NCBI GenBank assembly: GCA_026386995.1
Contig: JAPLMO010000270.1
Coordinates: forward strand, 1 to 33,404
Source: Planctomycetota bacterium
GTDB taxonomy: Bacteria > Planctomycetota > Phycisphaerae > FEN-1346
Direction: 5' to 3'
DNA length: 33,404 bases
Part shown: positions 1-8,316 of the stretch, one piece after another
Position numbering within the stretch: the first letter of the stretch is position 1
Layout: the number at the start of each line of letters is the position of its first letter
Position numbers and translations under genes: made by a program
The notes under the pieces: generated by a model
The model's input: only the letters and a program-made list of their open reading frames with translations
What the model was told of the DNA's origin: nothing
The model's database searches: none

Positions 1-83
1 GTCCTACGAGTTACCCAGGGACTCTTCGGCCGCGGCCCCCCGCCGCCCCGCCGCTGATCACCCCTGGCGCCAAGGCTTCGAAA

Positions 84-135
84 AGAGGACAGTTCTACTT
101 TGCGGAAAACCGGACGTTTCTACTTTGCGTTGACA
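84..135. mobile_element. possible worn IS end with two direct repeats
   Basis: Two near-identical blocks lie 25 bp apart, at about 85-105 and 110-130. Each has the form GGAC-GTT-CTACTTTGCG, and the second runs straight into TTGACA at 130-135. Read on the minus strand, the boundary begins TGTCAA followed by the repeats. Multiple internal repeats next to a TG..CA terminus are typical of IS21-family ends, so this may be the end of an element whose body lies left of the window. No transposase is visible here, so this is a pattern-based inference. Bases 1-83 show no gene. Confidence 0.3.
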
Positions 136-187
136 TTTCGGGCGCAGTTGCTTGACAGCCTCGCACCGGGCGACTACCTTCTACGTC

Positions 188-1279
188 ATGAAACGCATCC
201 TTGTCAGCCCACTCTCCTGGGGCCTTGGGCACGCGACGCGCGACCTGCCGATCATCCGCGACTTTCTGGCGCGCGGCCACCACGTGACGGTGGCGGCCGA
301 GGGCCGGGCTCTGACGCTGCTGAAGCAGGAATCGCCGCAGTGCGATTTCGTGGAACTGAAGGACTATCCGCCGCCCTACTCCGCCTCGCGGTTTTTCGTA
401 CCGAAGTTCCTGGCTATGGCGCCGACGATGCTCAGGGCCATCGCCCGCGAAGCCCGCAACGTCAAGGCACTGCTGCGGGAGCGGACGTTCGACCTCATCC
501 TGAGCGACAACCGGTTCAACGTCCGCTCGCCGCGGATCCCGAGTTTCGTGATCTCCCACCAGTTGCGTTTCATGACGCCGCCCGGAACGGCTTGGCTTGA
601 GCCCGTTACGGAATACTTCAACTACCGGTACCTGAAGCCGTTCGACGGAATCATCGTTCCGGACATGGGTGACGAGCAGGCCAACCTGACCGGCCGCCTG
701 GCCCACCAGGCGCGGTGGCTGGCACGGACCGGGAAGGTCTACTATGCGGGCATCCTCTCAAGCGCCTCGCGGGTCGATACCGCCGAAGATGTAGACGTAT
801 TTATCTCCATCTCCGGGCCGGAACCGCAGCGCACCGAACTGGAACGGATTATCCTGGAGCATATTCCAGACGTGGACGGCGGGCGAGTGGTCATCACCCT
901 AGGTCAGCCCGAGATCAAGGAAGTGCGGCAACTCACCGACCGCGTCACGGTCCACGGATACCTGGACCGCGCAGGCCAGCAGGAGATGCTGAATCGCGCC
1001 AAACTGGTCGTCTGCCGCAGCGGCTACACGACCATCATGGAACTGGCCGAACTGGGCAAGAAGGCCCTCCTGATTCCCACGCCGGGCCAGACCGAGCAGG
1101 AATATCTCGGCCGCTTCTATGCCGAGCGCGGCTACTTCCACTCTGTCAGCCAGTACAGCCTGGACCTCGCGCGCGACCTGGAGGCGGCGAGGAAGACCGG
1201 CGGCGCGCCGTTCTCGAGCAACACGAAGGCCAACGTCGAGCGGCTGTACTGCGAGTTGTTTGCGCCGATACTTAGGTGA
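188..1279 (+). CDS. glycosyltransferase, GT28/MurG-like fold
   Basis: 363-residue predicted cytoplasmic or peripheral glycosyltransferase. The N-terminus has a Rossmann strand followed by WGLGHATRD (about residues 11-19), the acceptor-side glycine loop of GT-B enzymes that scan for a donor nucleotide sugar. The C-terminal half carries VVCRSGYTTIMELAELGK and then IPTPGQTEQEYLG (about 275-310), the usual donor-binding segment of GT28/MurG-like enzymes. Upstream in-frame codons from 152 exist, but the ATG at 188 starts exactly at the conserved MKRILVSP strand, so I chose it. It runs to a TGA, with the next gene 60 bp downstream on the same strand. The acceptor and sugar cannot be told from sequence. 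A role in glycolipid or surface polysaccharide synthesis is likely but inferred. Confidence 0.8.
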   Translation: MKRILVSPLSWGLGHATRDLPIIRDFLARGHHVTVAAEGRALTLLKQESPQCDFVELKDYPPPYSASRFFVPKFLAMAPTMLRAIAREARNVKALLRERTFDLILSDNRFNVRSPRIPSFVISHQLRFMTPPGTAWLEPVTEYFNYRYLKPFDGIIVPDMGDEQANLTGRLAHQARWLARTGKVYYAGILSSASRVDTAEDVDVFISISGPEPQRTELERIILEHIPDVDGGRVVITLGQPEIKEVRQLTDRVTVHGYLDRAGQQEMLNRAKLVVCRSGYTTIMELAELGKKALLIPTPGQTEQEYLGRFYAERGYFHSVSQYSLDLARDLEAARKTGGAPFSSNTKANVERLYCELFAPILR

Positions 1280-1338
1280 CTTTCGTCATGCGGCCCAAGG
1301 CCGACCTCAAGGCGGGGGGGGCGATCGGGGAGTCGAGC

Positions 1339-1845
1339 ATGTCACAACGCAATCGCGACAAGAGAAAGAAGAAGAAACTCCAGGCTGCTCGGCGCAGGAC
1401 TGCGAGAGCGAACTTGCTACAACGGGTCGGAAAGACCTTGCCCGAAATGGGGGACGTCATCATCGGCGCGGTGGGCGGCATAAAGATGTCTGTGGTATTG
1501 GCTGAGTTCGTAAAACCGTACCGCGACGACGCCGAGACGTTCCAGTCCTACAAGACGTTGCTGCAACTGGGGGCCTGTATCTGGAACGCGACCCTCCTTC
1601 CGGCGGATAAACAAACCTCCGCTATTGACCAATTGATGGATTTGGTGCCTCCGGCCGGGCAGGAAGCCGGACAGCAGGTGATCTATGGGATGCTACGACG
1701 CAAACAGGAGTTCTTCTCACAGAACCGGCGAGCGATCATTGACTTCGAATTGACAGATACCGGTGCGGATTGGCATCTTGACGTAATGTCTTCGTTCGAA
1801 CCAGCGAGTCCCGCTTCGGGAACGCCTCCCCCTGCCGGCGCCTGA
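1339..1845 (+). CDS. hypothetical protein with basic N-terminus
   Basis: I do not recognise this 168-residue protein. It opens with a very basic stretch (residues 2-22, rich in Lys/Arg), which may bind nucleic acid or simply be disordered. A mixed helical region follows (about 30-120) with aromatic and Leu positions, then FELTDTGADWHLDVMSS near the C-terminus and a Pro/Ala tail. There is no signal peptide or membrane segment. The ATG at 1339 follows a GGGGAG-type ribosome-binding site. An earlier in-frame ATG at 1276 overlaps the previous gene's stop but reads low-complexity sequence, so it is less likely. It sits downstream of the glycosyltransferase and may be co-transcribed with it. Confidence 0.6.
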   Translation: MSQRNRDKRKKKKLQAARRRTARANLLQRVGKTLPEMGDVIIGAVGGIKMSVVLAEFVKPYRDDAETFQSYKTLLQLGACIWNATLLPADKQTSAIDQLMDLVPPAGQEAGQQVIYGMLRRKQEFFSQNRRAIIDFELTDTGADWHLDVMSSFEPASPASGTPPPAGA

Positions 1846-1857
1846 TTCGCCGCCGTC

Positions 1858-1884
1858 GCCCGTGCGGCACGCCGTAGCACGGGC
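1858..1884. terminator. hairpin between convergent genes
   Basis: GCCCGTGC (1858-1865) and GCACGGGC (1877-1884) form a perfect 8-bp stem with an 11-nt loop in the 64-bp gap between two convergent genes. There is no U-tract on either strand, so it is terminator-like by position only. It also resembles the other GC-rich palindromes of the window that carry GTAG next to a stem. Confidence 0.35.
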
Positions 1885-1909
1885 TGCGCCGGGGGTGCTG
1901 GGCTGACCA

Positions 1910-3181
1910 TCATACCCCGAAGATCCGCTTCGGATTGTCCCTCAGGAGCAACCTCGCGGTTTCCAGCGCCTGCGTCTCGCTCATGCGGCCGGTCTCGACG
2001 AACTCGCGCGCCAGGACCCGCGCCAGGCACCGGCGGTACATGTTGAACTTCGGCAGGCCGAACTCCACCTTGTACATGTCGCTGTAGTAGCCAATCAGTT
2101 TCACCTTCGGCACGGCCTCAAGCCGCGCCCGCAGGTCGGGCTCGATGTGGGCCGGAACGTTTGTGTACCACCAATGCCCCGACGGCTTCACGTTCGGGAA
2201 TATCCACGCGAACGTCGCCAGTTCGTGCGACCATGTCGGCGACAGAACCGACACCGCAAAATCGACGTCCGGGTAGCGGCGGAAGAGGTCCGCGTAGGCC
2301 TCAAGGCTTCCGTGCTTCGACAGCAGGTCTCGCCCGCCGCTCACGCCGGCCGGGTAGACGTTGCGGATGACGCCGATCATGAGTTGGAAGGGTTTGCGGA
2401 ACTGGCGACACATGCATGCGATGGCGTCGAAAACCGACATCGCCAGCGCATGGGAGTCCTCCGGACGGTCACGGCCCTTGAGTGCCCGCGCGAGGGCCTT
2501 GTCGGCCGCCGCCTCATCGGGCGCGTGCGGCTCAAAATCGGGCGGCAGGCTGATGGCTGCCGATCCCGCGCCGTGCTGCACAAAGTATCGCATGAGCCAC
2601 TGCACTGCGTCGCGCATGGCGCCGGTCGAGGTGATCTCGACGCCCGTCTTGGCCGCCAAGCGGCGCCGCACCTCAGGGGCGGCCAGGTTAAACACCAGGT
2701 CGTCCGTCCTGAGGCACGGGACGAACACGCTGCGGTCCACGCCCGCGAGGTCGTCGTCGAAGGAGTTCGTCAGGAAGACCTTTTCGAGATTGGCCTTGGC
2801 GAGGACGGCCCGGTAGCGGCCCTCCTGGCGTGCGGCGTCGGCCACCAGTTGTGCCAGTTCGTGCCAGTTTTGGGCGGTCAGCCGCTCGGCCCGAAAGGCG
2901 AACAGTTGCCGCGCGGCTTCCATGAGCCAACTGTACTGGACGGTGTTGCTGATCGTCTCAAGGCGCAGGACCATTTCGGCGATGCGGTCGCTCTCGCTAC
3001 GGCGCGGATCGACCGCTTCGGCGGGCATGCCGGCCGAGTGGGCCAGTTCCGTGTAATAGTGATACCCGAGCAAGTCCCACAACGACTGCGCGTGCGGGGA
3101 CTCCGGCGGCACGTGGCTGTGGCAGTCGATCGCCCGAATAGCGAGAATGCCGTCCAGGAGCCGTGTTTCAAGTTCGCTCAT
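1910..3181 (-). CDS. amidohydrolase, uronate isomerase-like
   Basis: 423-residue protein of the glucuronate (uronate) isomerase branch of the amidohydrolase superfamily. These TIM-barrel metalloenzymes act on sugar acids in the cytoplasm. The N-terminal metal site shows as DCHSHVP (His21 and His23). The C-terminal half has the family pattern of a WWYTN segment, KLIGYYSDMYKVE, and a closing ARLLLRDNPKRIFG. Classical UxaC proteins are about 470 residues, so this is a shorter relative. Its substrate may differ from glucuronate. It stands alone, with no uxaA/uxaB or other hexuronate genes beside it. It is convergent with the gene to its left and divergent from the TPR gene to its right. Confidence 0.75.
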   Translation of the reverse strand: MSELETRLLDGILAIRAIDCHSHVPPESPHAQSLWDLLGYHYYTELAHSAGMPAEAVDPRRSESDRIAEMVLRLETISNTVQYSWLMEAARQLFAFRAERLTAQNWHELAQLVADAARQEGRYRAVLAKANLEKVFLTNSFDDDLAGVDRSVFVPCLRTDDLVFNLAAPEVRRRLAAKTGVEITSTGAMRDAVQWLMRYFVQHGAGSAAISLPPDFEPHAPDEAAADKALARALKGRDRPEDSHALAMSVFDAIACMCRQFRKPFQLMIGVIRNVYPAGVSGGRDLLSKHGSLEAYADLFRRYPDVDFAVSVLSPTWSHELATFAWIFPNVKPSGHWWYTNVPAHIEPDLRARLEAVPKVKLIGYYSDMYKVEFGLPKFNMYRRCLARVLAREFVETGRMSETQALETARLLLRDNPKRIFGV

Positions 3182-3341
3182 GCCGCTCCCTCCTCCGGCA
3201 GGCCCTTGCCGCCTGCAGTGACCGAAAACCGCCCATTCCCCGCCCCGTAGGCCCGGGGACCGCCATTATAGGCCGCTTCCACGGGGCTGCAACCATCCGC
3301 AATAATTTTTGCCGCCAACTCGCATTTACCCAAAAAGCGCG

Positions 3342-3347
3342 TATAAT
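3342..3347 (+). promoter_or_regulatory. -10 box of the TPR gene
   Basis: A perfect TATAAT lies 24 bp before the ATG at 3372, in a locally AT-rich patch of the divergent spacer. The best -35 at 17-bp spacing (CTCGCA) is weak, so the box may need an activator or an alternative upstream element. Confidence 0.45.
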
Positions 3348-3371
3348 ACATTGTGTACGGGAGGAGGAATT

Positions 3372-3824
3372 ATGCCCTCGCACGAACACGTGAAGGTCAA
3401 TTGGGGCCATTGGGAGTCGGTGTCCTGGTTATCGCGGCCCCTGCCCAAGAGGGTCATGGGACGCTTTGCGCAGGACCAGGCTTCTTTCGACATTCGTTTT
3501 CTTGAGGACCTCCTGGTCCGCATGGGTGACGACAGCGAACTCCTCTCGCAACTCGGCTACCTTTACACGCAATGCGGCAGGTACCGCGATGGCCTGGCGG
3601 TAGACCGCCGGCTGGTGGCACTGCGGCCGCGCGATTCCATCGCCTTCTATAACCTCGCGTGCTCTCATTCACGCCTTAAGCAGTCGACGCGCGCGTTTTC
3701 CGCCCTTCGGCGCGCCATCGAACTCGGATACCGAGACGTGGAGCACATGCAGATCGACCCCGACCTGGAGAACGTCCGCAAGGACCCCCGGTGGCAGGAC
3801 GTGCTGGGCGTCATGCGGCTGTAG
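3372..3824 (+). CDS. TPR-repeat protein
   Basis: 150-residue cytoplasmic protein without signal peptide. Two tetratricopeptide-type helical hairpins can be seen at about residues 56-89 (LLSQLGYLYTQCGRY...) and 90-123 (FYNLACSHSRLKQ...AIELGY). They are followed by an end-of-group segment with DPDLENVRKDPRW (about 133-146). This short architecture (acidic start, two TPRs, DPDL..VR.DPRW tail) is a recurring small TPR type and probably acts as a protein-protein adaptor. The ATG at 3372 follows a strong GGAGGAGG ribosome-binding site, and earlier in-frame ATGs lie upstream of the -10 box. Partner unknown. Confidence 0.75.
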   Translation: MPSHEHVKVNWGHWESVSWLSRPLPKRVMGRFAQDQASFDIRFLEDLLVRMGDDSELLSQLGYLYTQCGRYRDGLAVDRRLVALRPRDSIAFYNLACSHSRLKQSTRAFSALRRAIELGYRDVEHMQIDPDLENVRKDPRWQDVLGVMRL

Positions 3825-3851
3825 GCCGGCGCGGACGAGGGGCCCCCGCAC

Positions 3852-4352
3852 TCATTTCTTCCCGTAATGTTCGCGCCAGATGATGTCCTGAAGCGGCTTC
3901 CGGTCTGCCTGTGGCGTGTCCTGCGGCGCCTTGCCCACGGGCAGGAGGATCACAAACTTCTTCTCGGGCGGGATGCCCAGGAGTTTCTTCGCAAAGTCTT
4001 CCTGCTTTAGCAGGGTCCCTTCGACCCAGACCGACGCATAACCGAGGGCCTGAATCGCCAGGAGCATGTTCTCGGCCGCCGCCGAGGCGTCCTCCAGCCA
4101 CCAGCGCGATACGGCCGGGTCGGCCACGATTCCGATGGCCGCCGAAGCCGTCGCGACGCACGCTTGCACCTTCTCGAGGGCCTTGAGCGTGTCCTTCTGC
4201 CGGATGAGGATGAATTGGAGCGGCTGGCGGTTGCCGCCCGACGGCGCCCGGCGGCCCGCATCCGCGATCTTCAAGAGGTCTTCTTCCGGGATCTCCACCG
4301 AAACATACGCGCGAACGCTCGCTCGTTTCTCGATCGCTTCGAACAAGTCCAT
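3852..4352 (-). CDS. nitroreductase family protein
   Basis: 166-residue FMN-dependent nitroreductase-like oxidoreductase, predicted cytoplasmic. The N-terminal FMN phosphate-binding motif is visible as KRASVRAY (about 9-16), followed by RRAPSGGNRQP (about 34-44). The middle has SAAAENMLLAIQALGYASVW (about 90-110), the helix and strand that contact the flavin. The C-terminus ends with KPLQDIIW, as usual in this subfamily. The ATG at 4352 has a GGGAAGGA ribosome-binding site; an earlier in-frame start at 4412 reads unrelated sequence. A second gene of the same family is at 11289-11783. The electron acceptor is unknown. Confidence 0.85.
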   Translation of the reverse strand: MDLFEAIEKRASVRAYVSVEIPEEDLLKIADAGRRAPSGGNRQPLQFILIRQKDTLKALEKVQACVATASAAIGIVADPAVSRWWLEDASAAAENMLLAIQALGYASVWVEGTLLKQEDFAKKLLGIPPEKKFVILLPVGKAPQDTPQADRKPLQDIIWREHYGKK

Positions 4353-4462
4353 GGCCGTTCCTTCCCTGCTTTGATAGCATCCATCATAAGGCCCGCCGCC
4401 GGGGTCCGGCAACCGAATTGCGGGCCCTTGCGGGCGGGTCTCTTACGGTCTACGATACTGGC

Positions 4463-6925
4463 GTGACTAAACGAACCGCGTTTTTCGCCGCCGTCTTTCT
4501 GTTCGGAGCATACGCCCTGTGTGCCCAGGCCGTGCTCCTCAGGGAAGCGCAAGTCATTCTGTTCGGCTCGGAACTCTCCTGGGGGCTGGTGCTGGCGTTC
4601 TGGCTTGCGGGGGTCGCCGTCGGTGCGCGGCTGGGCGGCCGACTGGCCAAGCGGGCGTGGCCCGCGTTTGCGGGGGCAGCCGTGGCCCTACCGCTGGTCC
4701 TGGTGGTGGCGGTCGCCTTGCTGCGGACGGCCCGCTTGCTGCTGGGGGTCGGGCCGGGCGAGTACGTCGGCCCGGGCGAGATGACGCTCATCACCCTGGC
4801 CTCCACCCTGCCCGTCAGCCTGTGGGTCGGCTTGTCGTTTCCCGCGGCGAGCGCCCTGGCGGCCGATGAGCGCAAGCCCCCGTCCGCGCGGGCACGCGCG
4901 GTCGGCCTGGTGTACCTTGTCGAGTCGGCCGGCGGCCTTCTAGGCGGCATCCTGTTCTCGTTTGTTCTCGTCGAACGGGTCGATGCCATCACGCTGGCCT
5001 TTGCCGGCGGGGCGATGCTGACGGCGGCCGTCGCCGTCGCCGCAATCCGTGCAGGTCAGGCCGGACCGGCCAAGTTTCTTCCGGCGGCCTGTGCCGCGCT
5101 CTCGGTGTTCTTCGTCGTCTCGGGCAAGGCTGGTGTGTTCAACGACTCGTCCACACGGCTGCGGTGGCAGAGTTTCGCCGTCGGCCTGGACCTCGTCGAG
5201 AGCAAGGACTCGCGGTACCACAACCTCGCCGTAGGACGCCTGGGGGACCAGTTCAGCCTGTACGCCAACGGCGTCGTGGCCGCGACGTGGCCGAACCACA
5301 CGGACCTTGCCGTGGAGGCCAACCTGGCCGCGTGCGAGGCCGTGCGCCGCAATCGCATCCTCGTCCTCGGCGGCGGCGCCGAGGGGCTCCTGAAGGAACT
5401 CCTGCGCTACAAGCCCGAGACGCTCGACTACGTCACGCTCGACCCGCAACTTGCGGCCGTCATCGGGCCGTACCTGGCCGATGCCGACCGCCTGGCCCTT
5501 GCCGGTCTGGGCGAGCACGTGCACTTCGAGGACATCCGCCGCTTCGTCAACCACGCGGCCGCGGCACGCGAGAACCCGTACGACTTCATCTTCCTTGCGG
5601 CCGCGGAGCCGGCGTCCACGCTTGAAGCGCGGCTGTACACCGAAGAGTTCTTCCGCGAACTCGCATCCATCCTCAGCCCCGACGGCGTGCTGGCCTTCGC
5701 CCTTCACGGGTCGGTCGGATACTGGGGACCGGAGCCCACGGCTTACGTCGCCAGCATCGTCCAGCCGCTCCAGCGCGTGTTTCCCGACACGCTCCTGACG
5801 TTCGGCTACCCCACGCGCTGCTTTGCCGCCAAACGCAAGGGCGTGCTGACCGATTCGGGCGCGGAACTTGCGCGCCGTTACGAGGCGGCCGGCGTACAGT
5901 CGCCGCACTTCGACCCGCTCTGGTTCAAGGGCGGCTCCGACCTGCTGGACACCGAGAAACGGGCGGCCCTGACCGAGGCCCTCGCCAAGGGTGCAGGCGC
6001 GATACCCAACACCGACGACCGCCCCTCCGCCGCCATGTACCACATGCGGTTCTGGCTCCAGACGGGGGCCTCCAGCCACGCATGCACCGAGGGCCCGGCA
6101 CGTCAGCGGTCGGACGTGCTCGGCTTTCTCCTCGGCCTGCGGCTGGAGTGGGTGCTCATGGCCGCCGTGGCCGCGACGGCCCTGGCTGCCGGGGCGGGGC
6201 TTGTACGCGGGCGGGCGGGCCTTGCCCGTGCGGCAATCACCTGGTCGGTCGCCACAACGGGCTTTGCCACCATGGCGCTGGAGATCGTACTGCTCAATAC
6301 GTTCCAGACGCTGTACGGATACGTGTACGGCCAGGTGGGCCTCGTGATCGGCGTGTTCATGTTCGGCCTGGTGCTCGGAAGTTGGGCGATGAACCGCCGC
6401 CTCATGCGCAGCGAGCAAGCGGGGGCGGATGGCGTTGAAGGCGCAATCGCCACCCACGAAGCCGCGCGGCGGGTCTCCGGACTCGCCGCGCTAGACGCCG
6501 ACGACGTGCGCGGCGGGTACGGAGACCCGCCGCGCACTGGTTCTGCCCCCGGCCTGCACACAATGTTGGGGCTGGACGTTGCCATCGCGCTCTTTGCTGC
6601 CGCGCTCATGCTGGGCCTGGGGGCGTTGCGAGGCGTGGAGGCCGACTGGGTAATCCAGACGACGACTTACGCCCTCGTGGCCGTGGCGGGAGTGCTGGGC
6701 GGAATGGTGTTTCCCCTGGCCTCGGTGCTCGTGATCGAGGCCCGCGGCTCCACCGGCCGCGCGGCAGCGGCGGTCGATGCGGCGGACAATTTCGGCGCAT
6801 GCCTGGGAGCGTTCATCACGGGCGTGTTGCTGGTTCCCATCCTCGGCATCGGCGGCGCATGCCTGGCCGTGGCGGGCGTCAAGGTGCTGAGCGGCTGCCT
6901 GCTTGCGGCAGCCGGTCGGCCATAG
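4463..6925 (+). CDS. membrane-fused spermidine synthase-like protein
   Basis: About 820 residues: N-terminal membrane domain (roughly six helices, residues 5-210), a central soluble aminopropyltransferase/methyltransferase-like domain (about 235-530), then a second membrane block (about 565-820). The soluble domain has RYHNLAVGRL, the nucleotide loop ILVLGGGAEGLLKELL, an acidic strand end VTLDP and HFEDIRRF, the pattern of spermidine-synthase-like Rossmann proteins fused to transporter-like helices. The real substrate of these fusions is mostly unknown. I prefer the GTG at 4463 because the first helix follows directly; a TTG at 4418 is also open. A two-hairpin repeat is translated in frame at about residues 667-692, in a hydrophilic loop between membrane helices. 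Confidence 0.75.
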   Translation: MTKRTAFFAAVFLFGAYALCAQAVLLREAQVILFGSELSWGLVLAFWLAGVAVGARLGGRLAKRAWPAFAGAAVALPLVLVVAVALLRTARLLLGVGPGEYVGPGEMTLITLASTLPVSLWVGLSFPAASALAADERKPPSARARAVGLVYLVESAGGLLGGILFSFVLVERVDAITLAFAGGAMLTAAVAVAAIRAGQAGPAKFLPAACAALSVFFVVSGKAGVFNDSSTRLRWQSFAVGLDLVESKDSRYHNLAVGRLGDQFSLYANGVVAATWPNHTDLAVEANLAACEAVRRNRILVLGGGAEGLLKELLRYKPETLDYVTLDPQLAAVIGPYLADADRLALAGLGEHVHFEDIRRFVNHAAAARENPYDFIFLAAAEPASTLEARLYTEEFFRELASILSPDGVLAFALHGSVGYWGPEPTAYVASIVQPLQRVFPDTLLTFGYPTRCFAAKRKGVLTDSGAELARRYEAAGVQSPHFDPLWFKGGSDLLDTEKRAALTEALAKGAGAIPNTDDRPSAAMYHMRFWLQTGASSHACTEGPARQRSDVLGFLLGLRLEWVLMAAVAATALAAGAGLVRGRAGLARAAITWSVATTGFATMALEIVLLNTFQTLYGYVYGQVGLVIGVFMFGLVLGSWAMNRRLMRSEQAGADGVEGAIATHEAARRVSGLAALDADDVRGGYGDPPRTGSAPGLHTMLGLDVAIALFAAALMLGLGALRGVEADWVIQTTTYALVAVAGVLGGMVFPLASVLVIEARGSTGRAAAAVDAADNFGACLGAFITGVLLVPILGIGGACLAVAGVKVLSGCLLAAAGRP
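6464..6536 (+). repeat. composite two-hairpin palindromic element, intragenic copy
   Basis: Hairpin 1 (6464-6491) has arms GCGCGGCGGGT and ACTCGCCGCGC. Hairpin 2 (6507-6536) has perfect 12-bp arms TGCGCGGCGGGT/ACCCGCCGCGCA with loop ACGGAG. They are joined by 15 nt containing GCCGACG. The same pair recurs at 9251-9322 in the same strand orientation, and single hairpins occur at 16954-16983 and 18499-18528. Here it lies inside the membrane-fused synthase gene without a stop or frameshift. Confidence 0.8.
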
Positions 6926-6940
6926 GCGCCCTGCGCGCCA

Positions 6941-7057
6941 TATTCAACCCCCGGTGAATCGCCGACACTTATTTAGCCCCCCGTGAATACACGGGGGGCC
7001 GAACGTTCGCAGGTGCCGCGCCGCGCGGCCCCCGGTGTATTCACCGGGGGCTAAATA
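6941..7057. repeat. double hairpin between convergent genes
   Basis: Left hairpin 6976-6999 (GCCCCCCGTG-AATA-CACGGGGGGC) and right hairpin 7028-7051 (GCCCCCGGTG-TATT-CACCGGGGGC) are also arms of one longer inverted repeat (6970-7000 with 7027-7057), bounded by TATTTAG/CTAAATA. A third partial arm lies at 6941-6959. It fills the gap between the convergent genes ending at 6925 and 7051 and may act as a bidirectional terminator, though no long U-tract is present. The TAG stop of the radical SAM gene is part of the right arm. Confidence 0.7.
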
Positions 7058-8316
7058 TGGCGGAGGGCCTGCTCTTGCGACCAGACCCCGGCAATCTTGC
7101 GGCCGCACGAGGCGCATGCGCCGCCCCTCAGGCCCGCGGCATCCACGTTGTAGCCCACCCGCTTGATGACGACCTTGCCGCAACCGGTGCAGTACGTGCT
7201 TTCGCCCGCGTGGAACGGCACGTTGCCCACGTACACGTACCGCAGGCCCGCGTCCATCGACACTTTGCGCGCGCGGTCAAGCGTCTCGACGGGCGTACTC
7301 GGCAGGTTCTTGACGCGGTACATCGGGTGGAACCGCGAGAAGTGCACCGGTACGTCGGGCCCCATCTGCCGGACGATCCACTTGGCCATCGCGCCGATTT
7401 CATCGGCCGAATCGTTGAGGGTCGGTATCACGAGCACCACGATCTCGGTGTGGATGCCGATGTCGTGCAACACTTCCAGCGTCGAGAGGACGGGCGCCAA
7501 CTTCGCTGCGCACTGCTCGGCGTAAAACTTCTCGGTGAATGCCTTCAGGTCGACCTTGACGGCCGTCAGGTGCCGGCAGAGGTCGCGCAGGGCCGGCTCG
7601 CGGATGTAGCCGTTGGAGATCATCGCGCTGCCAACCCCCTGGCCGCGCGCGGCGGCTGAGGCGTCGAGCACGTACTCCGAGAAAACCACCGGCTCGGTGT
7701 ACGTGTAGGCGATGGTCCGGCACTGGCGCGTCTGGGCCATGCGGGCGAGGTTCTCGGGCGGCACGAGGAGGCTGTCGATCTGCTCGGGGCGGTACTGGCT
7801 GACGTTCCAGTTCTGGCAGAACTTGCACTCCATGTTGCAGCCGGGCGTGGCGACGCTCAGGGCCGTCGTCCCCGGCAGGTAGTGGAACAGCGGCTTTTTC
7901 TCGATCGGGTCGATGTTGAGGCTGCACAGCGTGCCGTAGACGAGGGTCTTGTAGTCGCCGCCTCGGTTCTCGCGGACGCCGCAGTAGCCGCGCTCAACGT
8001 CGGCCACCGTGCATTCGCGCGGACAGAGTTGGCACTTGACGGCCTTGTCGGGCAGACGCTCGAACCACCTGGCATCGCGGACGGCGACGCGGGCGTGGGA
8101 ATCGTCGGCCTCGGCGGCACTCGCCTGCCGCGTCAGAAAACGCGATGCGCAGGCCGCGCAGGCGCCGGTGGCCGCCGCTTGGAGAAACGCGCGGCGTGAG
8201 GTGCGGGAATGCCCTTGACCCTCGCCGCCGTAGCGCGGGGGTTTATCCCCCGCGTCGCCCACACGCGGGGCACAAGGCCCCGCGCTACGGTCGGCGGATT
8301 TGTCGCAAGCACTCAT
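7051..8316 (-). CDS. amrS: AmmeMemoRadiSam system radical SAM enzyme, Tat signal
   Basis: 421-residue radical SAM enzyme. The 4Fe-4S motif CNMECKFC gives Cys160, Cys164 and Cys167. Upstream is the family's Cys-rich segment CQLCPREC...GYCGVRENRGG (about 95-120), and a zinc-ribbon-like pair (CTGCG...CASCG) lies near the C-terminus. Residues 39-68 form a twin-arginine signal (TSRRAFLQ then a hydrophobic stretch), so export of the folded enzyme is predicted, which is unusual for radical SAM chemistry. The start at 8316 overlaps the upstream stop as ATGA, implying translational coupling; an ATG at 8328 is also possible. Residues about 10-30 are encoded by a 63-bp repeat copy. The stop codon lies in a downstream palindrome. 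It is the last gene of the amr-type operon; the substrate of the system is unknown. Confidence 0.88.
   Translation of the reverse strand: MSACDKSADRSAGPCAPRVGDAGDKPPRYGGEGQGHSRTSRRAFLQAAATGACAACASRFLTRQASAAEADDSHARVAVRDARWFERLPDKAVKCQLCPRECTVADVERGYCGVRENRGGDYKTLVYGTLCSLNIDPIEKKPLFHYLPGTTALSVATPGCNMECKFCQNWNVSQYRPEQIDSLLVPPENLARMAQTRQCRTIAYTYTEPVVFSEYVLDASAAARGQGVGSAMISNGYIREPALRDLCRHLTAVKVDLKAFTEKFYAEQCAAKLAPVLSTLEVLHDIGIHTEIVVLVIPTLNDSADEIGAMAKWIVRQMGPDVPVHFSRFHPMYRVKNLPSTPVETLDRARKVSMDAGLRYVYVGNVPFHAGESTYCTGCGKVVIKRVGYNVDAAGLRGGACASCGRKIAGVWSQEQALRHI
8228..8290 (+). repeat. 63-bp two-hairpin repeat, copy 1 (inside amrS)
   Basis: Terminal inverted repeat CCGTAGCGCGGGG (8228-8240) / CCCCGCGCTACGG (8278-8290). 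Inside are a hairpin with loop TTTAT and a second with GCACAAGGC at its tip. The copy at 29186-29248 matches at 61 of 63 positions by eye and is in the same orientation. This copy lies within the 5' coding region of the radical SAM gene, upstream of its Tat motif, and keeps the frame; on that strand it encodes GDAGDKPPRYG. Confidence 0.85.
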
